DNA from: Histomonas meleagridis
Taxonomy: Eukaryota > Parabasalia > Tritrichomonadida > Dientamoebidae
DNA length: 64,000 nt
Assembly: GCA_020186115.1 (NCBI GenBank)
Contig: WSYJ01000009.1
Location: forward strand, 186,001-250,000
Direction: 5' to 3'
Of this stretch, positions 20,125 to 31,159 are shown piece by piece. Under the pieces are notes generated by a model. It saw nothing but the letters and a program-made list of their open reading frames with translations. It was not told the DNA's origin and searched no databases. A program made the position numbers and the translations under genes. Within the stretch, counting starts at the first letter, position 1, and every line of letters begins with the position of its first letter.

Positions 20125-22500
20125 ATCATTTTTTTTTTTTGTTATTATTATTGTTGAAATGATATGATTTTTGAAAAATACTACAATTCAGAAGATAATG
20201 AGATCTCATTCATTTCTCTTGTAAAAAGTCATTTCAAAATAATAAAAAAAGAATTTTCAGATAAGAAATCAATAAAAATACGAAGAATAACAATTGTATT
20301 AATGAGTGTTCTCAGAGAGTTCCTCAAACTTCAAATCATGCAATATCTTTTCAACAATAATTTTATGTTAATAATGGCATCGGCAGTAGATTGCAAAAAT
20401 ACCCTCGTTATGAAATTTTGACTGTTCAATCTTTCCAAATGCGATATGATTTCGACCATACTTTTTCGGGAATTTTGGAATATTTCCTATATAGTAATAT
20501 TGTATGTAGATATATTTATTTTCTAAACTATTACCTTGATCATTTTTATTGAAATTTTGAGAAAAAGTGAAAATACATGAAAAAAACAACTTCTCCAAGA
20601 TTTATGCAAATGCAACTTTTTTATATGAAGTGGCGCTCTTCTTTATTTATTTGTGAATAAAAAAAATTTGATTATTTTTTTAAGAATATTTTTTATTTAA
20701 ATTATTACGAATGATCAATATTCTGGTGAATTGAAAAATGCAGATAGGAAAAGATTATTTTTAATCCGTTTTTTGTTCTTCATTATATTTTTTCTCTTTT
20801 TCCTTGATATTGAATATTTCTATGAATAGCTTGTGATTTTTTGTTTTCGTATTTTTATCATTATCGAATGTTTTTTTATTAAATTTAAATATATTTTTGT
20901 CTTTTCATCATGAATGTGAGAAATTTGAAGTAATTTATGATATTTTACAATATTATTTGTTAAATCTATCATAATTATATCATATTTTACATATTTTATT
21001 TTGATAAATATCAATCATAAATAAATTAAAAAATAATATCTGATGTATTTTTCTTGTTTAATTTTTCTGAGTCGTTAATGAATCAGACATCGATCGAATA
21101 GTATTATTAAATTTATATATTTCGAGTTGATATCTTTATCTCCATTATCTTTATTCATAAAAAATGATCGATTTATCATATTTAAATTCAGGAATACCGG
21201 ATATAAATAGTGAGGCATCTGTCAATGGTGATTTTTATATTTTTATATCATGACTATATGGTCATTTTTGAATTTTTCGATCGAAAAAGCCAATTTGTGA
21301 GGTTAACGACATCATTTTCTATATGCATTGAAACATTGAATTAAGAAAAACCGTACATATTCAAATTACGAATTTTAATTCAAAAAGTTAACCAATGAAT
21401 TGTAAATTATTCAATTTATTTTTTTTTGGGAAACATTTCTGAAAGAATGAAGCATAAAAAAATTTCAGCAGTACAAATATATAGTCAGGCTGGCTCATAT
21501 ATAAATGAATATTAAACTTTATAATTAGGTGGGCCCCATTAAAAAACTATTGCACAATATTTTTTTATTGCCAAAAAAATGTGTTCAAAATGTTCATTTT
21601 TTTTTATCAAACAAATAAAAATCTCATGTTTTTCAATCAAAAAATGCATATTTTGCATAACCATATATATGAAAAATATTACTAATCGATTATATATTAT
21701 TTGACACATTTAAACGTTAGGTTTTATTCATCTCTTAAATTTTTATCAAATAATAATATCGAAAAATTAAAGTCTCATTTTCTGCAACCAATATATTTGT
21801 GAAGCCAAATAAAACTATTTTAATTACAAAAATTTTGATTGAAAATGATCACATATCAAAAAATATATAAAAAACCAATTTTTGAGTACTTTTTGACCAT
21901 CGAAATATAAATATCTTGGTAAATCATTAAAATTGAAAAATATAATATTTATATTTTAATATCTACTTTATTTTAATATTATAACTAGAAAAAAAAGACC
22001 AACACAACTTCACAGAGCTTTTTAGATACGATTTAAAATAAAGTGATAATAAAATGAAGAAAATTGAATGAAAAAAATCATTCTTAAGATTTCAAGAACT
22101 ACCATTTATAAAAAATCATATACATCAAAAATAATTAAGATTGGTCTTAAAAAATATATATTTTGAAAAAATCGGTTTCGAAATTTCCATTTCGATCTGT
22201 AATTTTTTTCTCAATTTGAAGACAGATTTTTACTTAAGTGATGATAAGGACTTAATAAAAATCAAAAAATTCATCAGAATATGTAAATTTTCCCAGTTTG
22301 AGTACCTCTAAAATAACACAATTTAAAAAATTCAATTCTTTCATAGGAAAGTTAAAACAGGTAGGATATTTAATTTACTTCTGTTCTCAGTTAACATTTT
22401 TGATTTATAAAAAATTGAAGAAGCAACAAAAAGTAGAAATTGTTGGTCAAATTTCCGCAAACATAACAATCCATATTTGTATTTCCACAAAATATTCATC
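20125..22500. other. Long AT-rich intergenic region
   Basis: About 2.4 kb with no supportable gene. A short open frame at 20164-20421 begins with ATG but has no recognisable domain. The rest is dominated by A/T runs. Confidence 0.5.
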
Positions 22501-22504
22501 TCTC

Positions 22505-23095
22505 TAAGGTGGATCTCTTTATCGCAAGTTTTCACAACTTTTTTCTCTTTAGTACTCTTCGATCACTGGGAGTTTTAATGAAAGATTTGGAGCAATATTT
22601 TCAGGATCACAAAAAGAAACATCATATACTTCAAGTATTTCTTATGCAAACATAACTTATTGTGGAGCCAAAGCTTAAACTGCTAGTGTATGTTTCGAGT
22701 TCACAGTACATGTTGGAGATTGCTTCTTTTCAGGTTCCAATGGCAAATCGCCAAGTTATATCTCTGTCTATAGCACAGAATGCCTCATAAAAATCCAAAA
22801 TTGTGTTTTTGATAAACTTCAGAATGAGGCCATCGGCGAACGATACAAAGGAAATACAGTTTTGAAAAAAAATAATACATTTAGATAATTTATTATTTGC
22901 ATTTAATTCAAATTGTGATAGAAAATTAATTTTTAAGTAAATGATCTCAACGTGGTAACCATTGGAGCACTACTTATAACTTTAATTATTTTTAGCAAGT
23001 TTTTTATAATATCGAAGACCAAAGGAAATTGAGAAAGAAAGAGACGAAAGCGTAAAGTCAGATAACCCAGTACTCATGAATTTAGTAGCATAAAC
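22505..23095 (+). pseudogene. Relic of a beta-helix-type surface membrane protein gene
   Basis: Scattered frames on the plus strand encode G-S-F-N-x-R-F-G-A-I-F-S-G-S, then I-S-Y-A-N-I-T-Y-C-G-A-K-A, then S-Y-I-S-V-Y-S-T-E-C followed by I-K-I-Q-N-C-V-F-D-K. This pattern of short repeated strands ending in N-C-x-F is typical of right-handed beta-helix (Pmp-like) surface proteins, a large trichomonad family. About 100 bp later a frame encodes V-V-T-I-G-A-L-L-I-T-L-I-I-F, a plausible C-terminal transmembrane helix followed by a Lys/Arg-rich tail. Multiple stops and frame changes show it is decayed. Confidence 0.4.
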
Positions 23096-23200
23096 GATTA
23101 TTTCTGGATTAATAAAATTTATTTATCATGAAGTTAGTTAAGTGGTTCAAATCTAAAAGGCAAAAATCAACTTGACTCAATAATTTCCAGATCCATTATT

Positions 23201-23572
23201 TTGTTTGTTACTATTCTTTTATTCTTGGACTTGCATTTCAATGTCCATATGTATCAAATATACTTAAATTTTGGTTTCAAGAATTCTCAAATTTGCATTG
23301 TGATGTCAACATGTATGTTTTTCATTTCTTCGATAATAATTTATTTCTTTTTACCTGACACTAAAAACAAAGAAATCAAAACACGTAAACAAAGTTACTT
23401 ACATGCAGTTAAATTATTTTCCATCATAACCAACAATCAAAAGAATTGGCGCTTGTTTTACTTATCGATTTTCTATATAATACATTTGTTTTATTACACA
23501 CTCCGCGTTGGTTACTTACCTGAAAAAGAAGAAAATAAATGCGAACTCATCAGAATTTGGAATTTTGTTTAA
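23201..23572 (+). pseudogene. Fragment of a membrane transporter, possibly SLC33 (acetyl-CoA transporter 1) family
   Basis: An open frame of 123 codons without an ATG at its start encodes two clear transmembrane helices. The first ends in I-I-I-Y-F-F-L-P-D-T-K. A K-Q-S-Y-L-H-A-V-K-L-F linker follows, then a helix leading into R-V-G-Y-L-P-E-K-E-E. The order helix, charged linker with D/E-T-x-K-L-L-like segment, helix, K/R-I/V-G-F/Y resembles the middle of SLC33 transporters. Both the N-terminal and C-terminal parts are missing, so the transporter is incomplete. The family call is tentative. Confidence 0.35.
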
Positions 23573-23960
23573 AATTTGTATAAATAATAATATTATCACC
23601 AAATTCCTTATATTTTAAGCAAAAAATCTTTAAAATATACTGATTTTATTAGCAAATGAACGGAATCAAAAGAAGATTTCATCTTGAAGTAACATCTCAA
23701 AGCATATTCATAAATGATATTCTTCATTTAAATCTGATAATTATTAAATAAAACAATATTTTGTGCAAAATCATAATTGTCAAATCCTTAATGATATATT
23801 TCAGCTGATGACTAAATCCAAAACAAACATTTCAAATAAATATATATATAAATTGATTGCACTGTTTCTTATAAAATCACAAGAAAAATATTTTAATTTA
23901 ATTTGTGATTTATTTCATTTCAATAACATTTAATCAACATAAAATATATAATTTATTCAT
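23573..23960. other. AT-rich spacer downstream of HSP70
   Basis: No gene is seen; this is the shared 3' region of the transporter fragment and the HSP70 gene. Confidence 0.55.
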
Positions 23961-25904
23961 TTAATCGACTTCTTCAACACGTGGTCCTGATGAGTGTCCA
24001 CTATTTGCTGATGCTCCACTTCCTCCTTGCATGTTCGCGCCTGGCATTCCGCCTTGTGCGCCGCCTGCCGCATGTTGATAAGCCGATTGCATAATTGGCA
24101 TCAGTTTGCCTTCGAGTTCCTTCTGCTTCGCTTCGATTGTAGCGACGTCTGCGTCTTGGTTAGCGTCGATCCATGCGAGCGCGTCATTGATTTCCTTGTT
24201 GATTGTGTCCTTGTCTGATTGTGACAATGCGTTAGCGAACTGCTCTTGATTTAATGAGTTGCGTACGCCGAAGCAGTATCCTTCGAGTGCGTTCTTCGCT
24301 TCCACTTTCTTACGCACTTCTTCATCTTGTGCTTTGTACTTCTCTGCGTCTGCAACCATTTTGTCGATATCTGCTTGTGAAAGACGTCCTTTCTCATTCT
24401 TAATCGTAATCTTCTTAACGTTACCTGTCGACTTATCTTGTGCCGAAACGTTCATAATACCATCTGCGTTAACATCGAATGTAACTTCAATCTGTGGCAC
24501 GCCGCGTGGTGCTGGCGGAATGCCTGTTAAATCGAATGTACCAAGCAAGTTGTTATCGCGTGTTCGTGAACGTTCTCCTTCATAAACTTTGATTGTAACT
24601 GCAGGCTGGTTATCGGAGAATGTTGTGAAGACATTTGACTTCTTGCATGGGATTGTTGTGTTACGTGGAATCAGCACTGTCATAATTTCACCTGCTGTTT
24701 CGATACCTAATGAAAGCGGTGCAACATCTAACAATAAGATATCTTTGATTTCTTCATGTGTATCGCCTTTGATAATTGCTGCTTGAACTGCTGCGCCATA
24801 TGCAACTGCTTCATCAGGATCAACACCACGACATGGCTGCTTACCGTTGAAGAAGTCTTGCAACAATTGTTGGACACGTGGAATACGCGATGAACCTCCA
24901 ACAAGAACAATATCGGTGACATCGGACTTCGACATGTTCGCATCTCTTAAAACTTGTGCGACTGGATTCATTGTTGACCTGAAAAGTTCATCATTTAAGT
25001 TCTCGAACATTGCACGTGAGATGTTATCCATAAAGTCGTGGCCTTCATATAATGAATCGCAGACAATTGATGCGGATGTGGCTGTGGATAATGTTCGCTT
25101 AGCACGTTCGCATGCTGTTCGTAATGTACGGAGTGCACGTGGCGATTGTCTTAAGTCGCATTTGAACTTCTTTTGGAAACGATCTGCGAAGTAATTAACC
25201 ATACGATTATCAAAATCTTCACCGCCAAGATGTGTATCACCTGCTGTGGCACGCACTTCGAACATGCCGCCATCGATATCAAGTAATGAAACATCAAATG
25301 TACCGCCGCCAAGATCGAAGATAAGAACATGACGTTCGTTATCAGATTTTTCGTTAAGACCAAATGCAATAGCAGCGGCTGTTGGTTCGTTGATGATACG
25401 AAGAACATTTAATCCGGCAATAACACCTGCATCTTTTGTGGCTTGACGTTGACCATCGTTGAAATATGCTGGAACTGTAACAACAGCATCAGTAACTTTG
25501 TTGGAAAGTTGGCTTTCGGCGATTTCCTTCATTTTACCTAAAACCATAGCTGAGATTTCTTCTGGATAGAATTGTTTGGTTTCACCCTTCCATTGAACTT
25601 GAATCCTTGGACGATCTGCATCACCACGAACAACCTTGAATGGCCAATGTTGCATATCTTTTTGAACAACTGGATCACTAAACTTACGGCCAATCATACG
25701 CTTGGCATCAAATACTGTGTTTGTTGGATTCATGGCTGCTTGGTTCTTTGCGGCATCACCAACAAGTCTTTCATCTTCGGTGAATGCAACATAAGATGGG
25801 GTTGTACGATTACCCATATCATTTGCTATAATATCGACACGACCGTGTCTGAAGACACCGACACAACTATAAGTTGTACCAAGATCAATACCAATTGCTG
25901 ACAT
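23961..25904 (-). CDS. HSP70: Cytosolic heat shock protein 70, 647 aa
   Basis: ATP-dependent chaperone. The nucleotide-binding domain opens with I-D-L-G-T-T-Y-S (residues 5-12). It also has [23 protein letters not shown] and [10 protein letters not shown]. The substrate-binding domain, the helical lid and a Gly/Met-rich tail follow, ending in E-E-V-D. EEVD binds TPR co-chaperones and marks the cytosolic form, as opposed to ER (HDEL/KDEL-type) or hydrogenosomal copies. There is no targeting peptide. The ATG is at 25902-25904. TCATT (25913-25917) and TCATA (25921-25925), read on the minus strand, are initiator-like sites within 25 bp, and TAACGGTT (25993-26000) lies about 90 bp upstream. Codon use is strongly biased, consistent with high expression. 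Confidence 0.97.
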   Translation of the reverse strand: MSAIGIDLGTTYSCVGVFRHGRVDIIANDMGNRTTPSYVAFTEDERLVGDAAKNQAAMNPTNTVFDAKRMIGRKFSDPVVQKDMQHWPFKVVRGDADRPRIQVQWKGETKQFYPEEISAMVLGKMKEIAESQLSNKVTDAVVTVPAYFNDGQRQATKDAGVIAGLNVLRIINEPTAAAIAFGLNEKSDNERHVLIFDLGGGTFDVSLLDIDGGMFEVRATAGDTHLGGEDFDNRMVNYFADRFQKKFKCDLRQSPRALRTLRTACERAKRTLSTATSASIVCDSLYEGHDFMDNISRAMFENLNDELFRSTMNPVAQVLRDANMSKSDVTDIVLVGGSSRIPRVQQLLQDFFNGKQPCRGVDPDEAVAYGAAVQAAIIKGDTHEEIKDILLLDVAPLSLGIETAGEIMTVLIPRNTTIPCKKSNVFTTFSDNQPAVTIKVYEGERSRTRDNNLLGTFDLTGIPPAPRGVPQIEVTFDVNADGIMNVSAQDKSTGNVKKITIKNEKGRLSQADIDKMVADAEKYKAQDEEVRKKVEAKNALEGYCFGVRNSLNQEQFANALSQSDKDTINKEINDALAWIDANQDADVATIEAKQKELEGKLMPIMQSAYQHAAGGAQGGMPGANMQGGSGASANSGHSSGPRVEEVD

Positions 25905-25912
25905 AATAAAAA

Positions 25913-25925
25913 AATGATCTTATGA
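25913..25925 (-). promoter_or_regulatory. Paired initiator-like elements of HSP70
   Basis: On the minus strand TCATA (25921-25925) and TCATT (25913-25917) both fit TCAYW. They lie 9-21 bp before the HSP70 ATG, giving the short leader typical of trichomonads. Confidence 0.45.
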
Positions 25926-26155
25926 AGGCATTTTTTGGTTGAGCATTTAATGATTCAATTTAAGTATTCGACCATTTAAAGTATTGAAATATTAACGGTT
26001 CCTATGATGATGGTAACAAAATAAAAAGTTTAATTAACTATATAAATATTTTTACTTAAATATTGAAATATATTCTAGTTTTCTACAGGTACAGTCAATT
26101 GAATTCATATTAAAGCATTAATTTATCAAAAATGTTTTAAATATCCAAAAGACAA

Positions 26156-26480
26156 TTATTTGCGATATTTATATTTTTTGATAAATTTATCTTCATTAAA
26201 ATCAACAACAAAATAATCTTCTTGAATGCTTGAACTAGATAATCTTATTGCAAATGTGTTTATAGTCTCATTTTGTTCTTATGTTTCATTTCCATTAATT
26301 TCCAATTTTTGATTTCGAATTCAAATTAACAATATAAGTAATGTTACAATAATAAAAATAATAACAACACAAACAATAATTACAATTGTTATATTTTTTT
26401 GCATATCATTTCCATTAATATATGTGAAGAAATTCGAATAATATTCTAATACGTTGAAAGAAACAATATCTGTTTTTTTG
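26156..26480 (-). pseudogene. 3' relic of a BspA-like membrane protein (transmembrane segment and tail only)
   Basis: On the minus strand one frame reads L-E-Y-Y-S-N-F-F-T-Y-I-N-G-N-D, then a long Ile/Val transmembrane helix, then a polar tail ending K-Y-K-Y-R-K and TAA at 26156-26158. A TGA just after the helix and a TAA in the tail interrupt it. The pre-membrane segment resembles Y-Y-S-D-F-F-N-V-F-Y-L-N-D of the BspA pseudogene at 15-17.6 kb. No leucine-rich repeats remain, so only the 3' end survives. Confidence 0.6.
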
Positions 26481-26599
26481 CATCTTTTTGATATCAAATA
26501 ATTTCAAAAAAATTATCACAAAATTTTTGCATTTTTATGATGTAAGCAAACATATTCTAATTCAAAGAGTTTTAATTCAAATAATTTTTCTAATATTTA

Positions 26600-28480
26600 T
26601 CATTTATGAAAAGTAAATTTTTCTTGATCCAAATTAAATGAAAGGAACAATTTCAGCAAATCTTCTTTTGACCTCATCATTTCCCAAATAGTTCTAAAGA
26701 ATGAATTCCAATTCATGACTTCTTCAGTTTTCAAACACTTAAAGAAGTTTGTATCTCTGAAAGCAATTTTTTCGAAAAAGAGAAACACTTCCATCAAAAG
26801 TTCCTTATCCATAACATTAAACAAATACACAAGTGCTGCTTGGAAAGCTGCTTCTCCAGCATTTTTATCATAATGATTACAAAGTATTCTAATATTAGAA
26901 AGTATTTTTGTAACGAAGATAAACAATTTACCCAAAGAATTCATATTCAAATGATTATTCAAAAGTGCCTCGCAATTTCTCTTCATAACATTTGAATGCT
27001 TTACATTATCTGGACATTCGTATTTCGATTGAACATTTTGTAGAAGTGATTTAAATGATTTAATAAGAGAATTAATTTTACCGAAGGCACTAATATTTAA
27101 ATGATTAAAAACGCATAAGTAAGCACAATATGAAAGAGGTTTTTGTTCCAAATTTCGATTACAAAATATGTTTTGAACACTTTCATCAATAGTTTTCGTT
27201 CTACTTAATCCATTTTCTAAAAATTTATTTATAATTTCAGAGAATATCATATTTCTATATTCTAAAATACGGTTTTGATATTTTTGATATTCATTTTCAT
27301 AAAATTTTAATGTGATAATTTCTTCATGTTCGTTTGAAAGCTTTAAAATTTCGTTTTGTTGTTGATTTAATTTATTGTTATCATCAAAGAATATCGATGG
27401 GAAAATATGTCGATTTGTACCATATGAATGAAAAAAATCTATGGAAAGTGGTGAGAAAAGTGGTCTATTCCCAATATCGCGTTGAATACTTAAAATTTCA
27501 TATTGACGAAGTTTGAAAAATGGAATTTTTAATAGAATTGAAATATCGATTGAAGAAAATATTAATGTTTCATATTGTAATGAACATTGCGTAGAAAATG
27601 AAGGTAAAACATCATAACATTTCCCATGTCGTTGATCTAAAAATGCTAAACATATCAAAAGACATTTATCCTCAATTTCGCATATGTTTGTAAGGTATTG
27701 ATATACTCCTTCATTAAATTTAAAAAATGTGGAATTTTCATGGTGATTTTTCCATAATAAAAAAGATTTTTGTAGAAAACCATGAACCAAAAGTTTGAGT
27801 TTGCCTTCAAAATTTGAAGTAATTAATTCACGAATAACTAAATAATGTGGAACTGGAATAATCTTATTTAATGATTTAATGGTGCTACAAAGCTCTGATA
27901 GAATTTGACCATTGGTAATTTGAGAAAAATCAGTAAATCGTTGAGAAAAACAGTCCCAAAGGATATTTGTATAATAATTAAGAGAAAGAAGAAATGATGA
28001 TATCATTGGAAATAAATGTGATTTGGGAGCTTCCATACTAATGAGACCTAGAAGAAGCTGTGACGCTGTTTCACAGGATTCATGTGTTGAAAAAAATCCA
28101 AATAATGCTGGAAATGTGGAAAATGCAAAAAGTGTACTAGAAAATGAATCTGTACATTGAAATATGGAGAAAATAAAATCACGAGGATTAAGAGATACCA
28201 TCCTTATTATTTTGATAATAGCTTGGCTAGAATCTAAATCAAGTATATCTAGGTCATAATCTTGACTAAAAAATAAATCTTGCATGATTTCGCTTTTTGA
28301 TATTTTCGGATCTCCTGATATTCGTGCAAAAAGTGAATAATATAATAAATAATTAGATCTTTGAATAATCACATTTTGCATTTGAATACTTTGCAATCTA
28401 GACAGTACTGCAGACTTGTATTTTTTTGTCCCTGTAATTTTCTGTTTTACTTCACAAATTCGTGCTTTGTTTTTCTTCAA
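26600..28480 (-). CDS. Large hypothetical helical protein, about 626 aa
   Basis: A long open frame encodes a leucine-, phenylalanine- and serine-rich, mostly helical protein. It has a basic N-terminus, a possible coiled coil near residues 380-410 and no clear membrane segment. Its layout is vaguely like large regulatory helical proteins (for example GTPase-activating protein regions), but no motif supports a name. The start is uncertain: the first codon in the open frame is TTG. The nearest upstream ATG (28506-28508 on the minus strand) is in another frame, separated by an A9 run; a one-base change in that run would join it to this frame. Otherwise the first in-frame Met is at about residue 34. 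Confidence 0.6.
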   Translation of the reverse strand: MKKNKARICEVKQKITGTKKYKSAVLSRLQSIQMQNVIIQRSNYLLYYSLFARISGDPKISKSEIMQDLFFSQDYDLDILDLDSSQAIIKIIRMVSLNPRDFIFSIFQCTDSFSSTLFAFSTFPALFGFFSTHESCETASQLLLGLISMEAPKSHLFPMISSFLLSLNYYTNILWDCFSQRFTDFSQITNGQILSELCSTIKSLNKIIPVPHYLVIRELITSNFEGKLKLLVHGFLQKSFLLWKNHHENSTFFKFNEGVYQYLTNICEIEDKCLLICLAFLDQRHGKCYDVLPSFSTQCSLQYETLIFSSIDISILLKIPFFKLRQYEILSIQRDIGNRPLFSPLSIDFFHSYGTNRHIFPSIFFDDNNKLNQQQNEILKLSNEHEEIITLKFYENEYQKYQNRILEYRNMIFSEIINKFLENGLSRTKTIDESVQNIFCNRNLEQKPLSYCAYLCVFNHLNISAFGKINSLIKSFKSLLQNVQSKYECPDNVKHSNVMKRNCEALLNNHLNMNSLGKLFIFVTKILSNIRILCNHYDKNAGEAAFQAALVYLFNVMDKELLMEVFLFFEKIAFRDTNFFKCLKTEEVMNWNSFFRTIWEMMRSKEDLLKLFLSFNLDQEKFTFHK

Positions 28481-28508
28481 CTTTTTTTTTCTTTTGTGTA
28501 ATGTACAT

Positions 28509-29127
28509 AAAATAGTAATTTGAATGTTGTCAAGAAATATTGAATCAAAAAATATCGTCTAGTAAGTGGGAGTTCAAGAAATGAAAGGTAACATTCCAAA
28601 ATGTTCAAAATAAATGGGAAATGATTATACCAATCAAGGAAGTAGTTTTTGGCTTTTCATACAAGTGATAGATTTTTATTTTAATTTTTCAAAGTAATTA
28701 TTGTATCGAAAAAAATACGAAACTAAAACAAAATTTCTGAATTATTACTATAGCTTATTTTTATAAAAAAATGTAAGAATCATATTATCTTCTTAAAAGT
28801 TATTTTATAATTAATAATTTAAATTACGGTTTCCTGAATTCGAAATTTTTTTAACTTTTTTTTATTTGAAATCAATTTAAACCAGTGCTGTTTGCAAACA
28901 GTCATAATTATATTTATTTGATTAAATTTCATTGACATTGGAAAGCTGGAAGAAAACCACAACCAAATAATCACAGAAAAAACCCCGTTAAAACAAACGA
29001 TACAAAAACATTTGACTACTTTATTTTATTTGCTGTTGTTTATATATTTTCATCAATTTTCTGAGCAAATCTGGCCTTTCCTCTGTAATTTAGTGGTTGA
29101 ACACAAAGGTTTTTCAATTCGGTTTGA
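28509..29127. other. Divergent intergenic region
   Basis: About 620 bp between the start of the 626-residue protein and carbamate kinase. No gene is seen. The open frame running into carbamate kinase from 29012 is a non-ATG extension with unlikely hydrophobic content. Confidence 0.5.
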
Positions 29128-29132
29128 TCACT
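29128..29132 (+). promoter_or_regulatory. TCACT initiator-like element of carbamate kinase
   Basis: TCACT fits TCAYW and lies 21-25 bp before the ATG at 29153. It supports that ATG as the start and argues that the upstream open codons are untranslated. Confidence 0.5.
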
Positions 29133-29152
29133 TTTTCAGAATTTCGAAAACG

Positions 29153-30130
29153 ATGGCCGACCAACATCGTTTTTATGAAACTGATCTCACTTTTACAATG
29201 AGGATTGTTATTGCCCTCGGAGGTAATGCTCTTCTTCAACGCGGTAAGAAGGGAACTTTTGAAGATCAACAAGAGGCTGCTGCTCTTGCCATGTCTCAAA
29301 TTGTCCAACTTGTTAAGAATGGCTACGATCTTGTTCTTACCCATGGAAATGGTCCACAATGCGGTGCTATCTTCCTCCAAAACGTTAACAGCGAACCAGA
29401 AATCCCAGCAATGCCATTACACGTTTGTGGTGCCATGTCACAAGGTTTCCTTGGTGAAATGATCCAACAAGAACTTGATGCTGCTATCAAGAAGGAAGGC
29501 CTTAACAAGAAGAGCGTTTCTATTGTAACCCAATCCTATGTTGATCCAAATGATCCAGCATTCCAAAAGCCAACCAAGCCAATTGGCCAATTCTACACAG
29601 AAGAAAAAGCCAAGCAAATGCAAAAGGAAAAGGGTTACACAATGATGGAAGATGCAGGCCGTGGCTGGCGTATCGTTGTTCCATCTCCAGTTCCAGTTTC
29701 ATTTGTTGAACAAGATGCAATCAAGTGCCTCGTTAACAATGGCTTCATTGTCATTTGCTCTGGTGGTGGTGGTATTCCAGTTATTGATGACAATGGCCAC
29801 ACCAAAGGTGTTGAAGCTGTTATTGATAAGGATCTTGGTGCATCAGTTCTTGCCGAAGTTACCGAATCCGAAGCCTTCATGATCCTTACTGATGTCCAAG
29901 AAGCTATGATCAATTTCCGCAAGCCAGATCAACAAGCTCTTCGTGATGTTACTGTTGCTCAAATGAAGGAATACATTGCACAAGGTCAATTCTACTCTGG
30001 ATCAATGCTTCCAAAGGTTCAAGCATGCATTAGATTCGTTGAACGCACTGGAAAACCAGCCATCATCACATCTCTTGATCATGCTCTCCAAGCACTCCGT
30101 GGTGAATGCGGAACAAAGATCCTCCCATAA
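29153..30130 (+). CDS. Carbamate kinase, 325 aa
   Basis: Transfers phosphate from carbamoyl phosphate to ADP, making ATP. It is the last step of the arginine dihydrolase pathway that trichomonads use for energy. The family signatures are clear: the N-terminal I-V-I-A-L-G-G-N-A-L, then L-T-H-G-N-G-P-Q, the central V-x-C-S-G-G-G-G-I-P-V segment with its lysine-containing loop (V-I-D-K-D-L), and the C-terminal G-S-M-L-P-K-V-Q-A-C region. Length is normal apart from about 15 extra N-terminal residues before the second Met, which begins the conserved fold. Codon use is strongly biased, implying high expression. There is no targeting presequence, so it is probably cytosolic. Arginine deiminase and ornithine carbamoyltransferase are not in this window. 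Confidence 0.96.
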   Translation: MADQHRFYETDLTFTMRIVIALGGNALLQRGKKGTFEDQQEAAALAMSQIVQLVKNGYDLVLTHGNGPQCGAIFLQNVNSEPEIPAMPLHVCGAMSQGFLGEMIQQELDAAIKKEGLNKKSVSIVTQSYVDPNDPAFQKPTKPIGQFYTEEKAKQMQKEKGYTMMEDAGRGWRIVVPSPVPVSFVEQDAIKCLVNNGFIVICSGGGGIPVIDDNGHTKGVEAVIDKDLGASVLAEVTESEAFMILTDVQEAMINFRKPDQQALRDVTVAQMKEYIAQGQFYSGSMLPKVQACIRFVERTGKPAIITSLDHALQALRGECGTKILP

Positions 30131-30244
30131 GTAAAAAAGTTACAATAATTTTGTTGTTTTCCCATGAATTTTGAATAAATATTTTAATTTGCAAATGGGA
30201 ACTAATTTCATCAATAGGTGTCATCCATTTTCGATTTTTTATTT

Positions 30245-31159
30245 ATGTCTCAATCTTTAATAGAATCTAATTCTATTAAGCAAATTGAGCCTGTTTCTGA
30301 TTTATTAACTTATTCGAATCTTTATCAAATCCTTTCAATATAAATGATAAAAAACAAAAAATGCTTAGTTATACTTCATTACTATCTGATTCAAGTTTAT
30401 CTTCGCGCTTTCAATCAGGATTTACAGATAATATTAATCGTGAAGGTACAACTATTTTTTCAGTCACTGACAAATCTTCCAAAAACAGATATGCCATTAA
30501 ACTTATTAGAAATATTAAAGTTGAAAATATTTTTAATGAAATCTTCATATTATCAAAAGTTTCACATACTAATATCATTAAATTCTTTAACATTTGGTTT
30601 GAACATAATTCACAAGATGACATCTTTTCATTACATTCAAATGGAATTATGTTCTAAATTAACAATTATCGATTCATGTAAAAAAGATTCATTTCACGAC
30701 AAACTTCAAAAATGCATTATGGTAACAAAAGGTGATAAATATCTTCATGATAACAATATCATCCATCGTGATTTGAAGCCTGATATTATTATTATTATTG
30801 GAAACGATGGCCTTCTAAAAATCATTGATTTTGGCATTTCATCATTTCATATGCTAATAAATGATGATGCTATTGAATATGGAACAGTGCCTTATGATTC
30901 TCCTGAACATTATGAAAAGGAAAAGCTTAGTCCTAAAGTTGATATTTATAGTATTGGAATCATTTTCCTCGAAGTATTTGGGTCATTTAATACTCAAATG
31001 GAAAGAGCACAAACTATAATGAAACTTAAGGAAAATGGCGAAATGAATATAAATATTGAAGAAAACTTAAAATCACTTATCAGGAAAATGACTAATAAGG
31101 ATTCAAGCAAAAGACCAAACGCTGATGAGGTAATCAGTGCACTTGAGTCTTTGCTTTAA
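30245..31159 (+). pseudogene. eIF2-alpha/Wee-type protein kinase gene with two frameshifts and an altered catalytic loop
   Basis: The reading starts at ATG 30245 and continues in three frame segments. The N-lobe has the ATP lysine in Y-A-I-K-L-I and H-T-N-I-I-K-F-F-N-I-W-F-E. A T4 run at 30625-30628 then shifts the frame; three T's would give F-H-Y-I-Q-M-E-L-C in phase. An earlier shift lies at the T3 run 30321-30323. The C-lobe has Y-L-H-D-N-N-I-I-H-R-D-L-K-P, D-F-G-I-S, Y-x-S-P-E-H-Y and D-I-Y-S-I-G. The Asn normally found after H-R-D-L-K-P-x is Ile, so even a repaired reading would lack a magnesium ligand. The F-F-N-x-W-F-E style suggests the PEK/GCN2/Wee1 neighbourhood. Confidence 0.75.

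Noticed and set aside
20164-20421. 85-codon frame after the ankyrin array
   Set aside because: Begins with ATG but has no domain and no similarity to the DUF3447 or ankyrin parts; may be chance.
23140-23160. GGTTCAAATC resembling a tRNA B box
   Set aside because: No A box, acceptor pairing or cloverleaf could be formed around it.
24027-25901. Plus-strand frames opposite HSP70
   Set aside because: Shadows created by the biased codon use of HSP70; no domain of their own.
29012-29152. Signal-like extension of carbamate kinase
   Set aside because: Begins with TTG, and the initiator-like TCACT lies downstream of it; carbamate kinase is cytosolic in related organisms.
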